Shown one piece after another: positions 35,878-46,325 of a stretch of DNA of 64,000 nucleotides. A program made the translations under genes and the position numbers. The notes below the pieces were generated by a model, which searched no databases, was not told where the DNA came from, and saw only the letters and a list, made by a program, of their open reading frames with translations. The first letter of the stretch is position 1, and every line of letters starts with the position of its first letter. The stretch comes from Paenibacillus sp. FSL R10-2734 (lineage in GTDB: Bacteria > Bacillota > Bacilli > Paenibacillales > Paenibacillaceae): positions 124,001 through 188,000 of the forward strand of contig NZ_CP150170.1 of assembly GCF_037963865.1 (NCBI RefSeq), given 5' to 3'.

Positions 35878-38375
35878 CAGGATGGATCACCTCTTGAAGG
35901 CTCCGAATTAAACGCTGAAGAGACAGGACCTTCCGGGAGTAAAATCACATTTGCGTCAGCATCCATTTGTATCTCTGAATCAGATCCGGATTCCATTTCC
36001 TGTGTGGATTCCCACTCTGTCTGAGCAATTTCATCCCCATCACCTTCATATCTACTTTCAGGATTAATCTGTAGCGTGAAATAGAAATTGGAGCCTTCTC
36101 CCTCGCTACTCTCCACCGCAATTGCTCCACCCATCAGCTCGACGAGCTTCTTGCAAATGGCCAGCCCTAACCCCGTCCCGCCATACTTACGATTAAACGA
36201 GGAGTGCAACTGGTAGAACGATTGAAAGAGCTGATGCTGCTTCTCTAAAGGAATCCCTATCCCCGTGTCTCTGACATTAAATTTCAAAGTCGATTTCTTT
36301 GCATCTGCGGACAATTTCTGCTCCACGTCAATACAGACACTGCCCCGATCAGTAAATTTAATCGCATTGCTGACCAGATTGACCAATATCTGACGTAGTC
36401 GTCCTGCATCTCCCATAATGAATGTTGGAACTCCTGGGGCCATGCTGTAGGACAGCTCGATATTTTTTTCCAAAGCCTTAGCCGTAAATAAATCCGTTAC
36501 ACTGTCCAGCACTACTCGAAGATGCACGGGCTCATGTACGATCATCATTTTTCCGGCCTCAATTTTACTGTAATCAAGAATTTCATTCAGAATATATAGA
36601 AGAGAACTACTGCTCTCCTTAATAATATCTGTATACCCACGTTGCTCTTCATCCAGTTCCGTCTCTGCAAGCAGATCCGTCATCCCCACTATGCCGTTCA
36701 TAGGTGTGCGTATTTCGTGACTCATAACGGCTAGAAACTCAGATTTAGCCTGATCCGCTTTTTCCGCAGATTCCTTCGCACGAATGATTTCCTTCTCATC
36801 TGTAATATCCCTGAACACTACTACAACGCCCTTGTGTTCACCTTTATCAAATAAAGGGGTTACATGGTACTCCGCAAGAAAGCTTGTACCATCCTTACGC
36901 CACAAGACCGCATCCTTACTCTGATAAGATCCCCCGGACCTAATGGCCTTCATAAGTGGAGACTCCTCCGGCCGATAATGGATCCCATCAAGCACTGTCT
37001 GCTGAATATGATCCAGATAGGAATGGCCCATGATCTCATCATGTTCATAGCCGAGCATATGCAAACCTGCAGGGTTGATGAAGGTCACTTTCTCCTCCGT
37101 ATCGAGTCCAAAAATACCCTCCGAAACCGCATTTAATATAAGGGTATACTCGTTGCTAAGCTTTTCAATTTGTTCTGTATATCTTATGCGTTCCGTAATG
37201 TCACGAGAAATACCGTATACACCAACCACTTGATCGTCTACAATGATCGGAATATTAGTGGTATTAATCTCTACAAGATGGCCGTCTTTATGAGTAAGCG
37301 TCAGATCATAACTTTGGGGATATCCCTTAGCGGCTAAATTAAAATGATACAGCGTCTTCTCCATGTCCTTCTCATGCACAACGGGACCAAAGTACATACC
37401 GATCAGTTCATCCAGCGAATACCCAGTCAGCTTCTCCAGATTCGCATTAGCTGTTAAATAATCCCCTTGTAAATTCATAGAATACACAGCAGAGGGATTA
37501 TATTCAAACAAGGATTTATAACGTTGCTCATTCTCCTGAATCTTAAATTCAAACTGCTTTCTCTCCGTAATTTCATGACTAATCGCTATAATCTCCACTA
37601 CATTTCCGTCATGATCATAGATGTAGCGACTGTTTGATTCAAACCAGATGTAACTACCATTCTTATGGCGATAACGGTAAGATATAACCGGAATAACGCC
37701 AGTGCTCCGGCTCGTCTCCATTACACTCGGTAACATAACAAAATCATCCGGGTGAAGATAACTATGTGCGCTGGTGCCAACCAACTCCTCAGGCTCATAG
37801 CCAAGCAGAGTACGGCTAGCCGAAGAGCAATACAAGAAGATACTATCTTTTACTGTGAAACGTGTAATTAAATCCAGTGAGTTCTCGAACATCAAATTAT
37901 AATTGCGTTCGCTTTGATGAATTTGTTCCTCCATCTGCTGCTGATAGTCTCGATGATCTGCCATTTGTTGATCTGCAAACTTTCGGTCCGTAATATCTTC
38001 GGCATACACAATAATATTTGAAGGGGCTTGTCCTGCTGCCCCAAATCCTGAGAACATTAGGGAAAGCCATACCGGCTGGCCCACTTTATTAAGAAAGCAC
38101 TCTTCCTTCTTCCAGCTCCCCACTGGCGAATTCTGAAGCTCGTCCATTACCAATCTATATGACAACCCTTTCGAATGAGCCTGCCTATCTTCCATTTCTG
38201 CAAAAATAGCCCCAGCAAGAAACTCGGCTTCCGTAAAGCCAAGTAGATTACAAAAAGCCGGATTGACCTTCAGCCAGTGGCAATTGTCGTTATTCAGAGA
38301 TAGTACGGCCATTCCCTCTGGGGACCTCATAAATGCATGTTCCAACATTGCACTATATTCTACCGAGTTATCCAT
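35877..38375 (-). CDS. Soluble multi-PAS sensor histidine kinase
   Basis: About five PAS domains in series fill residues 10-530 (each ends in a PAC-like ...ITDRK or ...DITER segment). HisKA follows with phospho-His 553 in [16 protein letters not shown], then an HATPase with [33 protein letters not shown] and [21 protein letters not shown] ~60-residue acidic tail contains no receiver. No membrane helices are seen, so it senses cytoplasmic redox, ligand or light-like signals. AGGAGG lies ten bases before the ATG. No response regulator is adjacent. It is translationally coupled to the C39-like gene. Length 832. Confidence 0.9.
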   Translation of the reverse strand: MDNSVEYSAMLEHAFMRSPEGMAVLSLNNDNCHWLKVNPAFCNLLGFTEAEFLAGAIFAEMEDRQAHSKGLSYRLVMDELQNSPVGSWKKEECFLNKVGQPVWLSLMFSGFGAAGQAPSNIIVYAEDITDRKFADQQMADHRDYQQQMEEQIHQSERNYNLMFENSLDLITRFTVKDSIFLYCSSASRTLLGYEPEELVGTSAHSYLHPDDFVMLPSVMETSRSTGVIPVISYRYRHKNGSYIWFESNSRYIYDHDGNVVEIIAISHEITERKQFEFKIQENEQRYKSLFEYNPSAVYSMNLQGDYLTANANLEKLTGYSLDELIGMYFGPVVHEKDMEKTLYHFNLAAKGYPQSYDLTLTHKDGHLVEINTTNIPIIVDDQVVGVYGISRDITERIRYTEQIEKLSNEYTLILNAVSEGIFGLDTEEKVTFINPAGLHMLGYEHDEIMGHSYLDHIQQTVLDGIHYRPEESPLMKAIRSGGSYQSKDAVLWRKDGTSFLAEYHVTPLFDKGEHKGVVVVFRDITDEKEIIRAKESAEKADQAKSEFLAVMSHEIRTPMNGIVGMTDLLAETELDEEQRGYTDIIKESSSSLLYILNEILDYSKIEAGKMMIVHEPVHLRVVLDSVTDLFTAKALEKNIELSYSMAPGVPTFIMGDAGRLRQILVNLVSNAIKFTDRGSVCIDVEQKLSADAKKSTLKFNVRDTGIGIPLEKQHQLFQSFYQLHSSFNRKYGGTGLGLAICKKLVELMGGAIAVESSEGEGSNFYFTLQINPESRYEGDGDEIAQTEWESTQEMESGSDSEIQMDADANVILLPEGPVSSAFNSEPSRGDPS

Positions 38376-38506
38376 CTACGCCAGACCTCCTTTGTTGCGA
38401 ACGTTGCACCCCTCGATTCCCTTCTTAGTTCAGTATACGATAAGAGAAGTGAGTAAAGAAATGTTCTGCGTATTATTTTGAATAGGGAATAATTTGATTT
38501 TAAATA

Positions 38507-38535
38507 TTGACTGTATGGCACGAGCCAACTATTAT
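38507..38535 (+). promoter_or_regulatory. Sigma-A promoter of the attenuated leader
   Basis: TTGACT (38507-38512), exactly 17 bp, then TATTAT (38530-38535). It predicts a start near 38542, about 30 bp before a strong terminator. Confidence 0.8.
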
Positions 38536-38560
38536 TAAAACAAATATATCGTTCGTGACC

Positions 38561-38619
38561 TATTACGCTGGAAGCACCCGTAATAAAGGCTTTTGCCTTT
38601 ACTACGGGTGCTTTTTTTT
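38561..38619 (+). terminator. Attenuator-type terminator with competing hairpin
   Basis: AAGCACCCGTAATAAAGGC (38572-38590) pairs with 38595-38613 around TTTT with one mismatch, and eight T follow. Upstream TATTACG (38561-38567) can instead pair with CGTAATA (38579-38585), part of the terminator's 5' arm, forming an alternative antiterminator. It lies between the promoter and the gene at 38655; alternatively it ends a ~75-nt small RNA. Confidence 0.75.
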
Positions 38620-38654
38620 GTTGCCATTAGGTTATGACAATAGGAGGAAAATAA

Positions 38655-39470
38655 ATGAAAACATTAAAATCAGTGCCCTTACTACTGCTGACGGTCCTGC
38701 TACTGCTAAGCACATCATCAGGTGCTATTGCTGCATCTACGACAGAATTAACCCCCTCTATTAAATCAGCCTTTGATCTGACGGCCGCGACAGCAGAAGG
38801 TTCTTCCAGGGTTAAGCTGACTACTCTGTACAATGATTTATCCACCTTAAAGCTGCAGTATGATCTGCGCGAGGAGCAGATCCGAAACCTTCACTACAAT
38901 AATGAGCAAGCTCTGATTGTTGTACGTCAACAAATTAAAGGGATTGATCTTGAAGCAGTAGCCCGATTAGAGGCCTCCGTTAAGAGCAGTAAGCAACGCT
39001 ACCAGCCTTTATTCGACCAGTATAGTGCACTTACTAAGCGAATTAGTATCGCCAAGGGTCTTAAGAATAAGACCTTGAACACCGTACTGCGTGCCCAAGG
39101 TGATGCTATGAAAGTCTTGGTTCAGTTAGCACGCCAAGAGATCAGCAACAAGCAGAATCAGCTGAACGCAGCGAAAAAGACACGTACCCAAAAGATAGCC
39201 GAAGCTCGCAAAACCTTATCTGGCATTGAAAGTCCTCAAATCACGATCAAATCTAACAAGAGCGTGATCACCTCGTTAAACAAACGTGTTTCGGCAGATT
39301 GGACGGACTTTAAAGCAGCGATTCGTAAACAAAATCTTACGTTTACCAACCAATCCCTATCTTCACTGGTCTCCGATTATCGTCAAATCGCAACCCACAA
39401 ACAAAAAATAATTGAACTCGAACAAAAGGTTTCCCTTGTCATTACTAATACGAAGAAGCAAATTAGCTAG
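38655..39470 (+). CDS. Secreted coiled-coil protein of unknown function
   Basis: This 271-residue protein has a signal peptide (KTLKSVPLLLLTVLLLLSTS, cleavage near SGAIAAS). The mature part is helical and Lys/Gln-rich with long heptad-like stretches (LREEQIRNLHYNNEQALIVV, ARQEISNKQNQLNAAKKTRT). It has no Cys and no enzymatic motif. AGGAGG precedes the ATG. Transcription probably begins at the promoter at 38507 and must pass the attenuator. Its stop overlaps the convergent YheC/D-like gene by 8 bp. It is exported and possibly wall- or matrix-associated; I do not recognise the family. Confidence 0.75.
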   Translation: MKTLKSVPLLLLTVLLLLSTSSGAIAASTTELTPSIKSAFDLTAATAEGSSRVKLTTLYNDLSTLKLQYDLREEQIRNLHYNNEQALIVVRQQIKGIDLEAVARLEASVKSSKQRYQPLFDQYSALTKRISIAKGLKNKTLNTVLRAQGDAMKVLVQLARQEISNKQNQLNAAKKTRTQKIAEARKTLSGIESPQITIKSNKSVITSLNKRVSADWTDFKAAIRKQNLTFTNQSLSSLVSDYRQIATHKQKIIELEQKVSLVITNTKKQIS

Positions 39471-40239
39471 TAGACTTTTTCTTCATATTTGCTCTACGAT
39501 AAGCCATCACTTTGCGATACATGCTTTTATTAGGAAGATGTTTGAAAATATACGGATCTGGACTTGTATTCACTTCAATAATCCAAGGCGTCATATGGTT
39601 ATCTAATCCTACATCTACACCAATCTGTTTAAACCCAGGATATTTCTTATGGTAGAAACGTCCGGTATCCTCACCTAGCTTTCTCAATATCCTAAGCATC
39701 TGAGCTTGCTGAGCATCGTTCAAATAAGGTGACAGTAGCTTCTCCATAGACATTAGCGTACCACCGTTATGATAATTGGTAACAATCTTGCCTTTCTCAG
39801 CTACTCGGCCGATCAATCCGGTACTTTCCCATTTGCCACGCGGACTGAGCTGAACCATAACACGAATATCAAAGCGATGCTTTCCGTGCTTCAGCAAAAC
39901 AATGCCTCTCTGAATCAAGTAACTACGTCTGCGTGTTGCTTTCTTGAGTGATGAATAAAAGCTGTCATAGGCTCCAAAGGTCTTTATCTTTGTTCCACTT
40001 TGATATTTGTATTCTATTCCATGAGAATCCTTACTCTGTTCAACCTTCATCACACCATTACCATAGGTGCCATGTTCAGGTTTAACGTAAATCATCCCAT
40101 ATTTCAACAGCATCGTCTTTAAGTTTGCTTTATTAAACTTCACAGTCTCTGGAATGAGCGGTGAAATCTCGGAACTTTGCATGAGCACCTTGGTTTTAAT
40201 CCATTTGCTGGTCAACGCAGACTTTAACTTTGTTCCCAA
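39463..40239 (-). CDS. YheC/YheD-type endospore coat-associated ATP-grasp protein (short form)
   Basis: This ATP-grasp-like protein has 258 residues. The nucleotide-binding segment is YVKPEHGTYGNGVMKVE, and the later GVDVGLDNHMTPWIIEVNTS gives the metal-binding Glu/Asn. LIQRGIVLLKHGKHRFDIRV lies between. YheC/YheD proteins of Bacillus are found in the spore coat, and this is the short domain-only version. TTG 40239 follows GAGAGGGCAA. It is divergent from a CotSA-like glycosyltransferase, which supports a spore-surface role by inference. Confidence 0.8.
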   Translation of the reverse strand: MGTKLKSALTSKWIKTKVLMQSSEISPLIPETVKFNKANLKTMLLKYGMIYVKPEHGTYGNGVMKVEQSKDSHGIEYKYQSGTKIKTFGAYDSFYSSLKKATRRRSYLIQRGIVLLKHGKHRFDIRVMVQLSPRGKWESTGLIGRVAEKGKIVTNYHNGGTLMSMEKLLSPYLNDAQQAQMLRILRKLGEDTGRFYHKKYPGFKQIGVDVGLDNHMTPWIIEVNTSPDPYIFKHLPNKSMYRKVMAYRRANMKKKSTS

Positions 40240-40420
40240 TTGCCCTCTCCCCTATCACTCAAATAATGATCACAGCCTTGCTTAGCCTTAGTATTTTATG
40301 CTTCGACTATGTGAATGGAATGGGGTGAACGCCCTCTCCGCTTTCAGATGTATCTCCAATTTACTAAGCTGCATATGGTGGAAGAGGATAACCATTAGCG
40401 GATCAGAGGAGGCATGAACC

Positions 40421-41524
40421 ATGCATATTTGTATTATTGCACCGGAGCAGCTCCCGGTTCCGGGGGACGGTTCAGTAGAAATTTGCATTTGGGCCATTGC
40501 CAGAAGACTGGCTGAGAGACATAAGGTTACCATCGTGAGCCGGAGAACGCCGGAACTGCCCGATGTCTCAATATTGGAGAAGGTCAGAATCATTCGGCTG
40601 CCCGCAAGTTCTCCCGTCCACTATCGTACTTCGGTATTAGACTACATTCAGAATGAGCCATTTGATATGATTCAGGTCGATAATCGCCCTCACCTTATGT
40701 CTGCTGTAAAGAAACGGCTCCCTCATATTCCGGTATTTCTCTTTCTGCATTCTCTTACATTCACACCGGGCACAGTTAAGGCTGCTAGCGCCTTGGCTAG
40801 TGCAGATCTGATCATTGCGAACAGCCACTCTCTACAACGAAGACTAACCCGGCGCTTCCCTCAGTTGAACAAAGAAATCTGTATTGTCCTGCTCGGAGCA
40901 GATCTTGAACGTTTCACTCCTGTAAATTCGCAGGAAAAATACCATCTTCGCAGACTTTACAGACTTCCGAAGGCCTTTACCGTCTTGTTCGTCGGTCGAG
41001 TCATTCCCCGCAAAGGGGTGCCCGTATTGATACGTGCTATGTACCATTTAAATAAGCATCTCCCCGCTCATCTTGTAATTGCAGGCAAAGGGAAACCATC
41101 GTATGTGCGACAGCTGAAGCTACTTGCACGGCGACTAGGAGTGTCCGTCTCCTTCCTAGGGAATGTAGCTCATGATGATATTCATACCCTTTATCAAGCA
41201 GCGGACTGCTTTGTGTGCCCTTCTCAGAATCATGAATCCTTTGGACTTGTAAATGTAGAGGCCATGGCCTCGGGACTACCGGTCATCGCTTCTAGCAATG
41301 GCGGTATCCGGGAGATCATCGTCTCCGGGCATAACGGATATCTGGTGGAACGATATCGTGAGTCCTTGCCCTTTGCCAGAGATTTGCTGCGAGTAGGCCG
41401 CAATCCGGAGTTAGTAGCAACCATTGGGAAACAAGGAAGAGCGGATGCGCTTGAAGTCTTCAATTGGCAGCGGACAGCAAGCGATTTGGAGCGGCTGTAT
41501 CAAGCCGCTTTACTACAACACTAG
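40421..41524 (+). CDS. GT4-family glycosyltransferase (CotSA-like)
   Basis: This is a retaining GT-B glycosyltransferase of 367 residues. The N-terminal Rossmann half begins MHICIIAPEQLPVPGDGSVE. The donor-binding half has VLFVGRVIPRKGVPVLIRAM, LVIAGKGKPSY and the E-x7-E motif in ESFGLVNVEAMASGLPVIAS. GAGGAGG lies eight bases before the ATG. It has no membrane span. The closest functional analogue I can name is the spore coat protein CotSA. The acceptor is unknown. A bidirectional terminator follows. Confidence 0.88.
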   Translation: MHICIIAPEQLPVPGDGSVEICIWAIARRLAERHKVTIVSRRTPELPDVSILEKVRIIRLPASSPVHYRTSVLDYIQNEPFDMIQVDNRPHLMSAVKKRLPHIPVFLFLHSLTFTPGTVKAASALASADLIIANSHSLQRRLTRRFPQLNKEICIVLLGADLERFTPVNSQEKYHLRRLYRLPKAFTVLFVGRVIPRKGVPVLIRAMYHLNKHLPAHLVIAGKGKPSYVRQLKLLARRLGVSVSFLGNVAHDDIHTLYQAADCFVCPSQNHESFGLVNVEAMASGLPVIASSNGGIREIIVSGHNGYLVERYRESLPFARDLLRVGRNPELVATIGKQGRADALEVFNWQRTASDLERLYQAALLQH

Positions 41525-41540
41525 AAATCGTTTCACAAAA

Positions 41541-41574
41541 AAATAGTCCGTCCCCAATCACTGGAGACGGACTA
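41541..41574. terminator. Bidirectional terminator between the GT4 and DUF445 genes
   Basis: TAGTCCGTCCCC pairs with GGAGACGGACTA (41563-41574). A and T runs flank it on both sides. Confidence 0.88.
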
Positions 41575-41581
41575 CTTTAAT

Positions 41582-42823
41582 TTAAATAAATTGAACAATC
41601 GTAAGTACAATTCCTACAACAAAACCACATAAGGCGCCGTTAACGCGAATCCACTGAAGATCTTTACCCACTTTATCCTCCAGCATGTTCACTAGACTAG
41701 CATCATCCATGCTGTCCAGATTCTCTTTCACCAACAGACCGATTCGGTAGTGGTTAGCCTCTACAAATGCAATTAATGAAGCGCGAATCCGCTCCTCCCA
41801 GCTACCGATCCATTCTTGTTCCTTGCTAATTCGGCGCACAAGCAGGGTGTATAGTGCAAGCAGCTTACGTCCACCAGCTGCCTGGTCCTCTTCCAACAAG
41901 GAGAGTGCCTTGCTGCGTATATTCTCCAATTGAGTATGCAGAAAAGCGGTTGCCGCTTCTCCCTCTAGCTCATTGAGTGCCCATTCTTTCACAGATGTCA
42001 TTCTAGCCTCATCATTAACAATCTGGAACAGCGCCACCCGAATTTCTCGGATAATCTCTTCACGATAAGGGCTATCCTCTTCACGAAAATCGCGAATACC
42101 GGACTGCAGCATGCCCTGCAGCATTTCACCAAGCATATCCGCATCCATGAACCCAACGAAAGCCTGAAAAGCCATACCTTTAAGTCCGCCGAGTTTCACT
42201 TCAGCCAGTTTCTCACTGGCGATTTTACCCAGCATAGCTTTCGTTTCAGGCCGCCCACTCCAATTGGATACACCTTCCAGCGCATAGTCCAGAGCAGCTA
42301 CATCTTTACCATCGTTCATCAATTTAGTGACAATTTTATCAGCCGCAACCCCAAGCTCGGCTTCACGAATATATTCGGAGGCTGCCTTTTGAAGGAATGG
42401 CACAGCCTTCTCTACCGGAAGACGTGACACGAATTCGCTAAGCTGCTCCAGTATTTGGGCTCTTGCCTTCTTCCTGCTGAAGAACTTCGTCAGCAGCTTG
42501 GAACCCATAGACATAATGCCAAACTTGCGCAGCTTGTTCTCAATACTCTCTTTGTTCAGCAGCTCAGTCTCCATAGCAGTGATTAGCGAATGGATAAGCT
42601 TATCACGATTCTTGAGCAGCAGTGAGGTATGCGGAATACGCAGACCCAGCGGATGGCGGAACAGCGCGGTTACCGCGAACCAGTCGGCAATCCCTCCTAC
42701 CAGACCAGCTTCAAATCCGCCTCTTAGTAAAATTACAGCGAGATTTTCAGGTAGAAATAGTGTAATCAGAAACCCACATGCCATAAAGGCGAGTGACATG
42801 GTGGCCAAGTTTTTGGATCTCAC
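41582..42823 (-). CDS. DUF445 membrane protein (YheB-like)
   Basis: Membrane helices lie at the N-terminus (LATMSLAFMACGFLITLFLP, with LAVILLRGGFEAGLVGGIAD) and the C-terminus (NGALCGFVVGIVLTIVQFI). About 330 residues of helical cytoplasmic domain lie between. ADWFAVTALFRHPLGLRIPH is the DUF445 signature. The start is GTG 42823 with AAGGGGG seven bases upstream. Length 413. Function is unknown; relatives occur near spore coat genes in Bacillus. Confidence 0.88.
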   Translation of the reverse strand: MRSKNLATMSLAFMACGFLITLFLPENLAVILLRGGFEAGLVGGIADWFAVTALFRHPLGLRIPHTSLLLKNRDKLIHSLITAMETELLNKESIENKLRKFGIMSMGSKLLTKFFSRKKARAQILEQLSEFVSRLPVEKAVPFLQKAASEYIREAELGVAADKIVTKLMNDGKDVAALDYALEGVSNWSGRPETKAMLGKIASEKLAEVKLGGLKGMAFQAFVGFMDADMLGEMLQGMLQSGIRDFREEDSPYREEIIREIRVALFQIVNDEARMTSVKEWALNELEGEAATAFLHTQLENIRSKALSLLEEDQAAGGRKLLALYTLLVRRISKEQEWIGSWEERIRASLIAFVEANHYRIGLLVKENLDSMDDASLVNMLEDKVGKDLQWIRVNGALCGFVVGIVLTIVQFI

Positions 42824-43096
42824 GATTAGTCCCCCTTACATATACAGCTGCCGATATCCTTACGCAGGAAAAATATCGACGGATCACGTCTTCCGAACAT
42901 GAACTGACGATAAACTCGGCTAGTCGATTAGTTTGACAACTATTGTACCACGACTGAACTATTTTCTAAAAATATACGATTATAATAAGCATGAAAAGGT
43001 GTTTTTGGTTTTCAGAATATTAATGATAAGATACAAGTAACGTTTTCATTGGCCCGCGAAGGGCACAACTATGACTGGATAAGGAGCTCATACTCT

Positions 43097-43978
43097 ATGC
43101 TGATTGCTTTAGATATGGATGGAACATTGCTGAATGAAGAAGGAAAAATTAGCCCAAAGAACCGTGAGGCAATTATAAACGCTCAAAATTTAGGTCACAT
43201 CGTAATTATTGCTACGGGACGTTCTTTTATGGAAGCGGAACGACAGCTGCGGCTGGCAGATCTGGAATGCCCTGTAGTCAGTCTGAATGGCGCAGTGGTC
43301 ACATTGTCTGACCGCACGCTCGCAGCAAGTAAACCGCTGAATAAGGAAGACATCATTCCTGCGTTACGCTGGATGAACGAAATTCCGGATTTGTATTACG
43401 AGGTGTACACAGAGGACAACGTATATGTGGAACTAAACAAACGGGTAAGATTAGAGAAATTATCTGCACTAAGCGAAGAAGAAGTACCCGAGGAAGTCAG
43501 CTGGCTGCTAAAAGCAATGATCGATCAGCAGTTTCAACAAGCGGCTGTAACTTACGTCGAGAGTATGGAAGAGATCTGGAGTAAAGAGGAAAATGTCATT
43601 TATAAAACGTTAGCTTTTTCTCTAAATCGGGAACTGCTCAAGGAAGCTTCTACCCGCTTCGCCGCGATCCCTGGTTTGATCATTACGGCCTCCCATGTAA
43701 ATAATATCGAAATTAACCATGAGGACGCCAACAAAGGCTCCGGTGTAACTATGCTCGCCGACCACTACGGTATCCCGCTAACAGATGTAGCCGTAATGGG
43801 TGACAGCTATAATGATCAACCGATGTTCGAGGTGGCTGGCTACCGAATTGCCATGGCTAACGCAGCACCGATTCTGAAGGAAATGGCTGAATTTGTTACC
43901 GTCACTAATGATGAAGATGGGGTTGCGGCAGGGCTCGAGCATCTTTTGAATTTGAACAGCAAATCTCCTCTGTCATAG
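43097..43978 (+). CDS. Cof-type HAD phosphatase
   Basis: This 293-residue HAD hydrolase with a type IIB cap is probably a sugar-phosphate or flavin-phosphate phosphatase. Motif I is LIALDMDGTLLNEEG, motif II IIATGRSFM, and motif III/IV has NKGSGVTMLADHYG with VAVMGDSYNDQPMFEVAG. ATG 43097 follows AAGGAG by ten bases and starts right before motif I, so the longer frame from 43049 is rejected. It is monocistronic. The substrate cannot be told from sequence. Confidence 0.9.
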   Translation: MLIALDMDGTLLNEEGKISPKNREAIINAQNLGHIVIIATGRSFMEAERQLRLADLECPVVSLNGAVVTLSDRTLAASKPLNKEDIIPALRWMNEIPDLYYEVYTEDNVYVELNKRVRLEKLSALSEEEVPEEVSWLLKAMIDQQFQQAAVTYVESMEEIWSKEENVIYKTLAFSLNRELLKEASTRFAAIPGLIITASHVNNIEINHEDANKGSGVTMLADHYGIPLTDVAVMGDSYNDQPMFEVAGYRIAMANAAPILKEMAEFVTVTNDEDGVAAGLEHLLNLNSKSPLS

Positions 43979-43984
43979 ACTACC

Positions 43985-44029
43985 AAAATAACCTCTAACA
44001 GCATCCTGAGGATGGGTTAGAGGTTATTT
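43985..44029. terminator. Bidirectional terminator between the Cof and GH133 genes
   Basis: AAATAACCTCTAAC pairs with GTTAGAGGTTATTT (44016-44029) around a loop with an extra short stem. Confidence 0.88.
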
Positions 44030-44032
44030 GGT

Positions 44033-46261
44033 CTACAGCTTTATACAAGGGTGATTGTCCAAGCTTAGCGGCTTTGCAAACTTAACGTCGTTCAATAACT
44101 CGTTATTCCGCTCATTGCGCATCACACGTGATTCGCATAGCCCGGACTGAATCTCCTTGAGCATTTGATGATTCTCATCATATAAAGTAGCTGCCAGTAT
44201 ATGATCATCTTGTCTTACAACAAGTTTCATATTTGGCTTAACTTCAAGCGACACCGTTTCAAAAGGAGACACATCGATCCTAACTTCCAGTCCCACATTC
44301 TTGAATGTATAGGAGTATGTTGCTACAAGTCCACGGTTATATGTAGCTTTAATGCTTCCATTCCCTATATTCACATCATAGACCAAGGATTCAAGCTCTT
44401 GCGGAATTCTTGGAGCAATTGTCAGTGTATTGTTAATCAGGTCTGGACGGATCCCTAAGAAATATTGATAACACACACGCAGCTGCTCAGCATTAGACCA
44501 AGCTTGTAGGTATGCACCCGTTAACTTCGCCCAGCTCTCACCTTCCTGCGGGTAAGCATCCATATTCTCACTAAGACCACCAACAACACCTAAATTCAAG
44601 GCTTGCCAGTTCATATTCTTGAATAGCTGATAGGCGGTTTCTTCCTGCCCCGCTTCAATCATACGCTGCATCGCAATACCATTAAGCCAAATCCAAACCG
44701 CACCGTTATGGTAAGCCTCGTCTTTCGGATAATGAGGAGTTAAATGAAACGGGCGGAACAATGGATGATGTCTATCTAGCGAAGCAACGCCCCATGGATA
44801 GACCAACTCTTCCCACGCGGTACGAATCGCTCTAGCCTTAAAATCGTTATCATCAAACATTTCAAAAGCAAATAACTGGTTCGGTCGTAGGGAGAATTCA
44901 GGCTGGTCTTCTGCGTCCAGTCTATCTGCTAAATAAGGATGAGCTTGATCACGGAAATCGACATCAAAATGATGCTTCAAGGTTTCAGCAATGCCCTTCC
45001 ATTTATCAGCATTCACCTTGTCATCCATATATTCAGCAAAATAAACACCAGCAAGCAATTGGTTATACCAAAGTGCTTGAATGTCATTGGCACGGGTATC
45101 CCGAGGAGAATAAGACTCCAAATTGCCATCCCGGGCATCCATCCAAGTTTCATTATCTGCATGCTTCAGGTACCCTTTATCATCAACCCAATATTTTATG
45201 GAGCCTTCAATACTATATTGTACATTGTGATAAAGCTCTCTAATGATCGCGGTATCTCCTGAATATTTAACGTAATCCTGCAACTGAATAATAAATCGCG
45301 GCGTACCATCCGTTGTATGGTAATCCACCTTTCCAGGAGACAAGATATTTGGAATTCTACCAAAGTATTTAGAGTCTTCGTCCGTATTCTGAAATTCTGC
45401 GAATGACAGCAAGATATTTCTAGCCGTTTCGAATTGCCCTGTAACTAGCACGGCTCCCGGAAGCGCTATGAATTGATCCCGTCCCCAATATTCGTTAAAC
45501 CATGGCAGCCCTGCATAGATACCATCACCTTGCTGTCTGGTAACTAACTGATCCATTGTGATGTTCAACCAATTCATAGCTAAAGTAAACGTATCATCAC
45601 TGCTGGTAAGATGGGCATTGTGGTGTAAGAAATCTTCCATCCGCTTAACACGTTCATTCTTCAAAGTGCTAATATCTTGTCTAGCTTTAAGGATTAAGCT
45701 TGCTGCTTCTTCGGACGTCTTACCTGCAGCGATATAATACCCCTCAGCGTTTGCATCGGCAATTAGAACTTCATTATCCATGTGCAAAGGTGAAAGGTTG
45801 ATAGCACTAACTGCAATCACCCAATCTCCCTCGATAGGGCTAAAGAACGCGATATGATCTTGTTGGTTTATATAGCTGACATTCTCTCCCCTTAAAGTAA
45901 TGCCTATGGCTTCCTTCGCATTAGCGAGACTAATTTCTAATAGATTATGATAATCCAACAACCACAGCTCTTCTGTCAGATCCCCATGCTTACGTACCAT
46001 TTTATAAGGATAGGCCCAGACTTCAGATTGTAGATTGTCTAGCTTCTGCTCACCTACGAATAAAGTGTATCCACCGAAAATTCTATTCTTAGCGATATTA
46101 AGTCCCTCAAAAAATGCATGTTCCACATGATCCGTATGATGGGATTGCGTAAAATAAAATGCTGCCTCTTTATTCGTAAATGAAATATGCCGATTGGCTT
46201 CTTGAGAGACAAATGTCTTCATTTCATCCAAAATTGATGTATGAACTTGATTACTATTCAT
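44033..46261 (-). CDS. Amylo-alpha-1,6-glucosidase-like protein (GH133/GDE C-terminal fold)
   Basis: This 742-residue (alpha/alpha)6-barrel glycosidase has no signal peptide. The family signature is WFNEYWGRDQFIALPGAVLV followed by TARNILLSFAEFQ. Further acidic motifs are NETWMDARDGN (likely catalytic acid) and DEAYHNGAVWIWLNGIAM. TAGGAGG precedes ATG 46261. It is the last gene of the sugar ABC operon, 64 bp after the second permease, so it probably cleaves the imported oligosaccharide. The glycan could be an alpha-glucan, but that is inference from the family. Confidence 0.82.
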   Translation of the reverse strand: MNSNQVHTSILDEMKTFVSQEANRHISFTNKEAAFYFTQSHHTDHVEHAFFEGLNIAKNRIFGGYTLFVGEQKLDNLQSEVWAYPYKMVRKHGDLTEELWLLDYHNLLEISLANAKEAIGITLRGENVSYINQQDHIAFFSPIEGDWVIAVSAINLSPLHMDNEVLIADANAEGYYIAAGKTSEEAASLILKARQDISTLKNERVKRMEDFLHHNAHLTSSDDTFTLAMNWLNITMDQLVTRQQGDGIYAGLPWFNEYWGRDQFIALPGAVLVTGQFETARNILLSFAEFQNTDEDSKYFGRIPNILSPGKVDYHTTDGTPRFIIQLQDYVKYSGDTAIIRELYHNVQYSIEGSIKYWVDDKGYLKHADNETWMDARDGNLESYSPRDTRANDIQALWYNQLLAGVYFAEYMDDKVNADKWKGIAETLKHHFDVDFRDQAHPYLADRLDAEDQPEFSLRPNQLFAFEMFDDNDFKARAIRTAWEELVYPWGVASLDRHHPLFRPFHLTPHYPKDEAYHNGAVWIWLNGIAMQRMIEAGQEETAYQLFKNMNWQALNLGVVGGLSENMDAYPQEGESWAKLTGAYLQAWSNAEQLRVCYQYFLGIRPDLINNTLTIAPRIPQELESLVYDVNIGNGSIKATYNRGLVATYSYTFKNVGLEVRIDVSPFETVSLEVKPNMKLVVRQDDHILAATLYDENHQMLKEIQSGLCESRVMRNERNNELLNDVKFAKPLSLDNHPCIKL

Positions 46262-46325
46262 TGTAAGCCTCCTACTTGAAAATAGTAGACCGCTATGAAA
46301 CCTCATAGCGGCTATCTACTAATAT

